From positions 13,397,006 through 13,461,005 of the forward strand of contig NC_087063.1 of NCBI RefSeq assembly GCF_963678635.1: a stretch of DNA of 64,000 bases. The letters run 5' to 3'. How positions within the stretch are numbered: position 1 is the first letter of the stretch; every line of letters starts with the position of its first letter. The position numbers were made by a program, and so were the translations under genes. Below the pieces are notes generated by a model. The model saw nothing but the letters and a program-made list of their open reading frames with translations. It did not search any database and had not been told where the DNA came from. Origin of the DNA: Symsagittifera roscoffensis (Eukaryota; Xenacoelomorpha; Acoela; Convolutidae). Positions 37,901 to 46,900 of this stretch are shown here, piece after piece.

Positions 37901-40900
37901 ATTGCAATTTTAATATCGTCTGTGGAGAACAAACTGGCACGTATCGGTTCAAAACTGGGTTTTATGGGTTACCGGACATGCCAAAAGAATTCCAAAAAGC
38001 GATGGACAATACCCTCCAGGGTTTGTCGGGAGTATTCTGTTTCCTGGACGATATTCTGATAGTCTCGAAGGGATCAATCTTGGATCACAATATTCTTGTA
38101 GATAAGGTGATAACTCGTATGGACGAAGAAGGTTTCGCTCTGAAGCTGTCGAAATGTGACTTCTCCTTGAATCAATTATCTTGGCTAGGCTACGATATTG
38201 ATATAGAAGGCTATAGGCCGAAACTTTCTAAAATAGAGGCAGTACTAGCTCTGGAACCGCCAAGGAAGCTCAAGCAACTCCGTTCGTTCATGGGCATACT
38301 CAACCATCTACAACGATTTTTGCCGAACCTTCAGGTCCATTCGGACCAATTACGCCCGTCCTTGAAAGCAAGCAATAAAAGCAAATTTGTGTGGGGGGAT
38401 TGCCAACAAACTGCATTTAGTAACATCTTGCAATTGATAGCGAACATCACAAAAATGTATCATTATGACCAAAGTCGGAACTCGCGTGTGAAATGTGACG
38501 CCAGTCATAGTGGTTTGGGTGCTGCGTTAGAACAGGAGATAGAACAGGATGTTTGGGTCCCAATTGCTTTTGCGTCACGCTTTCTCAACGATAAGGAAAA
38601 GAAATACAGTACTAATGAATAAGAACTTCTAGCAATTGTATGGTCGTGTGAGCACTTTCGAACTTATTTGCTGGGAAATCATTTTGTGGTTTTAACTGAC
38701 CATAAAGCGATTATCTCTGCGTTAAAGACCAACCGAGGTAACAAAACTCATCAATCGCGATTAACCAGATGGGCTGATAGGTTATTGCCTTTCGATTTCG
38801 ATATCATTCATATCTCCGGATGTAAATTGGGTATAGTGGATTATTTATCCCGTTTCCCAACGTTTGAAGCACCGCGACCAAGCAGTTTTGACGAACAATA
38901 TGTGGTCAAATGTATTAGTCGATTCTTTGATGCGTGCGAATTTTTGGACGAATGGGCCAAGTGTTGTCCTTCATTAGAAGAATCACCGATTTTTCAGAAA
39001 GACAAGCTAGTCTCAACTAATATCACGAAAAACAGCCAGAATTCTGCCGTATCTAATACAATTAACCTAATTGAGTCATTGGATTTCGGTCAGCCTCGGG
39101 TCAATCGTTCCGATATGGACAATTCAATTGCTGCATCTCACACGTTTGGTAGCCTATCGGTAGAGGGCGCCATAATTCAAAACATTCCAGCTACATCGTA
39201 AGGCATAAAATCGATAGAGGGCGACGAAAATTTAGACAGTGAACATTTCGGCATTTTCCAACAAGTCAATACGTTTGACATTTCTCCGCAAGGGGGCGTC
39301 AAAATTGCTGGTTTAAAATCTAGCCAATCAGCGTTGAGAGAAATGATGCAAGTTTTTGTCACTTTCTCAGCATGGATTACATATTATCTGCCAATTTTGA
39401 TTTCAGTGTGGATTATTACTTTGGCCGTTAGCGATTGTGATCTGTTGTTGTCGTTCATAGATTTTTCGCCTTTGTTTCATCGTATCGGATTTGTTGGAAT
39501 ACAATCGTATTATTGGGTGTTTTTCATTTTCAGACTGCAATGGATTCTAACACCAACACCAACAAGACAAATGACAGTTTTGAGCAGCTCTTAAATCAGT
39601 ACCTCCCAGTCAATCAACATTGGTTTTCATCTGATAGGGCTCGGCCGCGGTTTCGCGCGGGGGCTGTACGTCCCAGAAGGTCGTCAACATTACAACGCGG
39701 AGTGGAGTTGAGGAGTCAATATGCCCGTATATTAGCCAATTTCAGAACAAAAAGGGCCAGGAAAAATACTTTTGAAGTCACCAGTGGTCGCTAAGGACCA
39801 GAAATCGTTAACCGGGTTGGTGGGCATTTTGGATTCCGATGTACTGTCGGAACTTACGGACGAAGATGCCAGTCTATGCCTCATGAAACGAGCAATCATT
39901 AACCGGGACTACGAAGGATTTTGTCGTATCGATTCCTATATAAAATCCTTTTGGCATTGTGCAGCGGTGGTTGATGGCTGTATTGTTGTAGACAATAGGA
40001 TCGCTATACCCATGTGCCTACGAAAACCATTACTGTCTCGACTACATAGGTCGCATGCGGGTCAGTTAGCCATGGTTGATGCTGCGCAATACATCTGGTG
40101 GCCCCGAATGCATCGAGATATCGTCCAGCTTTGCAAAGATTGTCCCCAGTGCACAAAGTTTGGTAAGAATTTGAAAGCGAACGCTTCATTTAACTCTTCC
40201 AAGCCTTTACCCCTTTTGTCTGGTCCTAATGAAGAGCTGCAGCTCGATTACGCAGGCCCTCTACTCGACTCGGTTGGTAACAGTATGTATATCTTGGTCG
40301 CGATCGACCGTTACTCAAAATATCCGTCAGCTATGATAACACGTTCTACGGGAGGACGGAAGATTATTAAATTTCTTAAATCGTATATTCAACAGCATAG
40401 TATCCCCAAATCTATCAAAACTGACCAATATTCTGGTTTTAAGAACAAATTAGTGCAAAATTTTTGTCAAGATAAAAATATTGCACAATATTTCTGCCCG
40501 GTGGGGGACCATCGTGGTTGCGGTCTAGTAGAAAGGTCGATCCAAACGATTAAACGTCGTTTGGGCGCCTCGCGGTTGAGTTCGGATTTTTCAAATGTTC
40601 AAGATACTCTTAGAAATATTATTGAAGATATTCGGATTGCAAAAATTTCTGTTACTGGGGTTTCACCGTTTGAGCTTCATTTTGGCCGTCCTCCGAATAC
40701 GGAGCTATCTAATGCGGCTGAGCGTTTATCTACGGGCGTTAATTTAGGTAACCAACAATTGGAACGGGACCTATTAACACCCGAACAGCGTCGGGAGCAG
40801 TGCGATAGCCGACCGAGGATAAAAGTGGTCAGGAAGGGGCAGTCAAGCCCGACGGTGTCTCCATACTTTTTGGTGGACCTACGGTCTCAATTTCGGACAC

Positions 40901-43900
40901 ACCTCACTACCGCGCTCTGGAGAACCTGGAACATTCCGCCAATCAGTGGCTGACATTGAAAAAGTCATTGTCCCATCAGGAGGGAGTCAAAGCATTGAAG
41001 ACGCTGACGGAAAGAAATCAAGTCCTCGCAGCCACCCTTCGCTCCAATTTGTCTGCTGGTACCCTTAGATTTAGGAACCAGATGCAAATGGATCAAATTC
41101 GCCCGTCGTTACCAAAACGCAAACAACTAACGCCTGTCAAGAAGGGGCAGAAACGCCCCATTGTGTCATCTTCACCGTCATCATCAGAAGACAATCGGCC
41201 TCTCAAACAATCGAGTTCTCGCCAACGTATCACAGCTAAAACGGTAAACATTCCTGCTCATTCGAAATTCCCATCTCTGCCAACTTCATATACTCCATCT
41301 CGTGGCCACATTGTGTCGACTAAGTCAAAGGAAACTTCAGTCTCGTAGGCTCCAGGTGTACAGATTATCCCTTCTCCACAACACTCTGCTCCAGTAGTAG
41401 ACTTAACAGCATCTTCTTCCACGTCTGGAAATCAAGGAACGGAGGTTCCCATTAGTATTAAACCAAAGTCACCAATTTCAGTCATAAAAAATCCAGTATG
41501 TCCAGACCTCATGCCTATTTCTTCAGACGATGGATCTTCTATTCCGAAATCTCAAGAGGGAACTTCTACAAATTTGGCAGCATCGGGCATTCCCACCCTA
41601 GGTGGTCCCGTCATAATGTCCGAACCGGATGGAAATGTCTCATCCTCTTCGAATTCGTCTCGTGCCTCTTCTCGACGGAAAAAAAAGACCACATTTTACG
41701 GTAGCCCCATCAAACATTCCGTGAATATTACTCAATCACAGTCGATGTCTACACCTCCGTCAACTCCTGCTTCGCCGGACAAGAAAGTTCGCTTTGTCGT
41801 GGCTAATTCAGAACCGATGAACCAAGCAGGACAGTCTCGGGTTGTTCTTCCCGATAATTCCGAAGGCTTATATCGGAAATTCACACGCTTCTCTAAAAAG
41901 AGTTCTTCCGACAATCCATTGCGTCGGTCAGACAACTAAAACTTTCGTACCTTCGAACTAGATAAAAACTTGCGAAACTCTCGTTTTCTCACTCAAGTCA
42001 CATCAGTTAATTTGTAAAACTCCTAGTGTTTATCTGATACAAGAAGTATTGTTTATCGTCTGTGAGGGCACATTTAGTATTTTTTTTTCTTACTGTAAAG
42101 ATATTCAAACGTTGTTTGAATTTTTCCCGAGAGGGGGAAATGTGGTGTGGCGTAGTTTATTAGATTATTATGACGTCATTAGTGTGCTAGCTATTCGTGC
42201 TAAACTTGCCTTTCTGTTTGTCAAGGTCGTGACCGACCTGCCAATCCTTTATAGATTTATCACTATGTGCTCTTATTCATTCTGTCACAACTTATGAAAG
42301 ATTTAAGATGTATTGAAAAGATTTGTCATGACATTATCTAAGTACTGAACTATCTATATTATTTACATTACTATTAAACATAAACAAGGAGAATTTATTC
42401 TTGTTTTACAACCTTTCTTTGAGTATTCACAACCGCTAACCTGCGTTTTAGGGTTTGTATCATTCTTTCAACTACCCATATTGCTCTGTGATCGTCTACC
42501 GGTGCAAAAAGTAGTTTTATTTTATTTGAGTTACAAAAAAGTTGAAATTTCTTTGCTCTGAACGTTTGAGCCTGATCACATCTTAATCTTCGCGGTACAC
42601 CGTTGTTGGAAATTTAGCGCTGCATGAACTTAATAGCAATGTCTGCTGTTGTGTTGGAAAAAACCTTCGCGCTGGGAAATTTTGACTATTTATCCATGGC
42701 AACCAAAATATAAGCATCCCTATTTAATTCATCGGGAAGGGGTCCTGCGAAAACTAGTTGAACTTCCTCGATAGGTTCTGCTACTGGTTCCGTGAGGAAT
42801 GAATGTTTCTTTCCTATAATGGGCTTTAAGTTTTTACCTTGTTCAGTACAATGCTTGTAGTTTTGTGCCATGTGGACAATGGTTCTGTGGATGAGGGAAC
42901 CAGACATGTTGACACAGATCCAACATGGCCGCCGATCCTGGATGAGTTAGATGGAGGATGTCGAGCAGTATCTGTCGTAATTGAGTGGGTATTACGATCC
43001 TTTCGTCGATTAGTAGACAGTCTTCGCGGACGTGGAGCCGATTGCGAATGTTGTGCCAATAAGGTCTATAGGAGGTTTTAATGGCATCTCAATCCCTCTT
43101 TTTAACGAAGTTAATGAGTGGGCGGAGGCTTCGGTCTTTCTTCGTTGCCGCGGTAATGAATCGCACTCCCAGCACCCGTTGGAGCTTCTTCCTGAAAAGT
43201 GTGGTGTCTTCCTCGGCTTCCGTTGTATTTCTGGCCTCTTTTATTGTTGCCACCAGTCCCTCTGTGATCAAATCATGACTGGCCTCGAGTGACGTATTTT
43301 GCGTCATCGTTGGGGGTGCCTCGTTATGTCTCCTCTCCTCTTGTATTGTCTTTGTTGGGTCCGCGCGGCTCACCCAGACTTCATCGTCCGATTTTTGTTT
43401 CCCAGACAGTTTTGTTTTTGTAGATTTAGAGATGAACTCGGTCTCTGTCTGGCAGGAATTTGTTCCTAATTGGCCCGTGGTTTTCTTTAGCTCCGTTTGG
43501 TTAATTTGTTTCTCTTCCGTATTGTCGTTGAAAATGATTTTAGAGAAGTTTGACTTCTTTCGTGTTTCTTCTGCTTTCTTTATAACTCTCGTGCATCCTG
43601 GACTTCGGTGGCACTCTCGGCTTTTGACTTTTCCATAAAGATAATATTTGAAATGTTCAATTGCCCAAACTACTCCTAATAGTTCTAGTTCGTTTACGGA
43701 ATATTTTTCCTCGAGGGAGTTTTAAAAACGTGATGCGTACGCTACGGACTTAGGTGAGCTGGTTTTCTTTCCTTTTGCGGGTGGCCTTTTGTGCCATCGT
43801 GGATCGGAAAGACTTTCCTCCCTGTCCGAAGATCCTTGCCACTTTGTAGCTGACTCGGTGTTTTGTTCTGTGGGATCAGAGCTCTTTAGTTTCGTGGGGA

Positions 43901-46900
43901 TGAAACCTCATTTGAATCCACGCGTTTCTGATCGTCTGTTCATTTTATGGCAATGAATGAAATTTACTGTTTTTCGGACTGGTTGTATTGTTTTCAATTT
44001 TGAATGACAGAGAGCTGACTGTTTGTTGGCGATTTTCAAGTGAGAGTGAATTTGATTTTGAGTTCGCAATTGACCGTGTGTGGAATGTTTGGAATGTTCA
44101 TTTGTTAATTGAGTGTTTGAATTAGCATCTAATAGTCCTTTGTTTTTCGCGCGTTTTTTGATCAGTTCACACGGTGCTTTGTTTTGATTGGCTAGATTAT
44201 TTAGAATGACGTTGTCGATCAATTCGAGGTCGTCTATAAATGCATTAATTGATGCTACAACAAATTCCTCATCATACTCACTGGGGGGCCAATCCAACTG
44301 GATTTCGGGACTTGTAGTCTATTAGTCCGATTTTGTTTCCAGCAAGATGTTTGATATCAAAGTGAAATGGTATTAGTCTATCAATCCACCGTGTGAGCCA
44401 ACTCTGAATTGTTTTTGATCTTTCACTTGCGTTTGAAGCGTTGATTAAAGCTTGGTGATCTGTAATGACGGTAAAAAGTTTTCCATAAAGATAATATTTG
44501 AAATGTTCAATTGCCCAAACTACTCCTAATAGCTCTAGTTCGTTTACGGAATATTTTTCCTCGAGGGGGTTTAAAAAACGTGATGCGTACGCTACGGTTA
44601 TCCAACCCTCTGGTGCATTTTGTTCTAATGCTGCCCCTAACCCTGTGTTAGGTGCGTCGCAAACTATGCGAGTTTCTAGTTGTTGGTCAAAGTGTTTGTT
44701 TTGAGTAATTTCAGTTACTAAATTTAGTATGTTTTTGAAAGCTGTGTTGTGTTCTGTTGACCAGTCAAGTGGTTTTTTCTTTTCTGTGTTTTCAGCAATG
44801 GACGGAGGGCTGCAGCTGTTTGTGCTAAATTTGGAATATATCGGGTGAGGTGGTGTATTGACCCCACAAAACTGTTTAATTGTTTAAATGTTTTTGGTGC
44901 TGAAAGTTTCTCTATTGCTTCAGTTTTCTTAATCAGCGGTGTTGTGCCTTCGCTATTAATGTTGAATCCTAACCACTCAATCTGTTTACAAGCTAACTTA
45001 CTTTTCTCAAGTGAAATTGCAAGGTTTTCTTCATCTAATCTGTCCAAAACTGCTTTCAGCTTCTGTTGATGTAACTCTGTGGATCCCTTCGTAACTATCA
45101 GTATATCATCTAAGTATGCAAATGTGTTCGTGCAGTTTGTCAAAGTTAGATCAATGGCTTTTTTGAAATTCGGCTGGCATATCCGTGAGGCTGTAAAATC
45201 CCGTTTGGAATTGATACGTTTTTGTCGCATTGCCACCGGTTAAACTGAAATTGCAATGTTCGCGCGTTCTCTGATCCAGTGGGATTTGAGAGTATGCGTA
45301 CCGAAGGTCAAGTTTTGAAAACAACGTCTGTTTTGTTTTGTCTGATTTGACCTCTTGTGCGATGTTATTCAGTAATAAATCGATATTAGGCATTTGATAC
45401 TTGTTTTTATGGATAAATTTGTTGATTTTCTTTGAATCCAACGCAAGTTTAACTGTTTGATCCTTTTTCACTGTGATGACAATTGGACTGATGAACTGTC
45501 TATCTGAGCACTTGTCCAGTTTGATAATGTGTTTCTGATCAATTAGTTTGTTTAATTCTCCCTCCACATGTTCTTGGAGCTGTATCGGAATGCGTCGACC
45601 TTTTTGTTGAATCGGAACGAATTCTTTAATGAACTGTGTTTTCATTGTGTGATTTTTGGATTTTCCGATACGTACCCACAGTTGTGCGAAATTGTCTTTG
45701 ACCCATTGTTTAATTGCTGGATCAAACTCTTCTTGTTCTCGTATAGCATGTACGTTTTGTTTTTGTTGTTCTTGGATTAGTTTGATAATGTTTGCTTTTT
45801 TAATATCTACCACGATGAATGGAGCTGAATGAATTTTGCAACCTCCTGACTCGATAGTAATAATCAATCTTCCCATTGGAACAATCGTTTCACCATTATT
45901 GCACGCAACATTTTGTGCGGTGTCTCCTATTGGAATAGTTTCGAACAGTGCCTTTTTGTCGTGTTGTTGAATGCGCCGTGCGGTTTTTTCGTTTAGGAAC
46001 GACATCGGGCTTCCCGAATCGGCAATAGCAAACAATTGTTCTGAATTAGTTTTTAATTTGTCTATGTGTCCGTTTAGATCTTCCTCAGCTAGTGTTCTTG
46101 TGTTTTTAATCTCGAATGATTCCGCGATTGCCATCACCGAAAAGTTATCTATTTGAAACTCGTCCCAACCGTTGCTGGAAGAAAATTCAGCAAATGCCAC
46201 TGGATCGTTTTCCGTTTCAAAGCTTTCAGTTTCTAGCTCCTCCTGTTGATCTATTTGTGTATCTTCTAGATAGTGTACCTGTGTGGAACGGCATACTTTA
46301 GCGAAGTGGCCCCGTTTGGCGAATTTGGCACAAATTTTATCTTTTGCGGGGCAGGACTGTAAATGGTTTTGATTATACTGATTTCCGCATTTATAATACT
46401 GCTTTTGACTACCTGTGTTGGTAGCTCTTTGTTGACCGGTTCTTGCTTTGGCGTAATCTGATGTCCTCGGAACGGGTTGGTTTTCATAGTACGACTATGT
46501 TCAATTCCTTTTTCTCTACGTATTGCATATGCGTCTTGTGGGCTCCTGGTTTGTGCCAATAATTCTTCGGCTATTTTGTCATTGTTCATGTGTGCTGTGA
46601 AAATGTACCTAACCCATTCATCCTCTCGATCCACGCAATCAGCTCGTGACGCTAGTTCCACAAGGTCCGAATCGAATTCTTCTAAACGCTCTGTTTTCTT
46701 TTGTTTTCGAAAGATGAAATTGTATCTTTCAAAAGCGATTACTCTAGGTGTTACAAAAATATCCTCGAGGGTTGTGATCAATTCTTGCGTGGAGACATTA
46801 TGTAATTCCAAATTGGGTCTTTTCTGTTGTATTTGTCTTTGTCCTTCCGCTCCTAAACATAAGAATATATAGCTGCGCATTTTTGCGTCGGCTTCGTCCC

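Larger units (their letters stand above)
35543..42431 (+). mobile_element. Inner Ty3/gypsy-type LTR retrotransposon
   Basis: 6.9 kb with 291-bp LTRs (6 differences, about 98% identical) and a perfect 5-bp target duplication ACCGC (35538-35542 and 42432-42436). Order is LTR, gag, zinc knuckles, protease, reverse transcriptase, RNase H, integrase, Ser-rich tail, polypurine tract, LTR. Related to, but distinct from, the outer element. Younger by both nesting and LTR identity. Several in-frame stops and at least two frame changes suggest it is now inactive. No clear envelope gene. Confidence 0.95.

Noticed and set aside
42839-43292. Plus-strand ORFs over 42.8-43.3 kb
   Set aside because: Shadows of the outer element's integrase linker.
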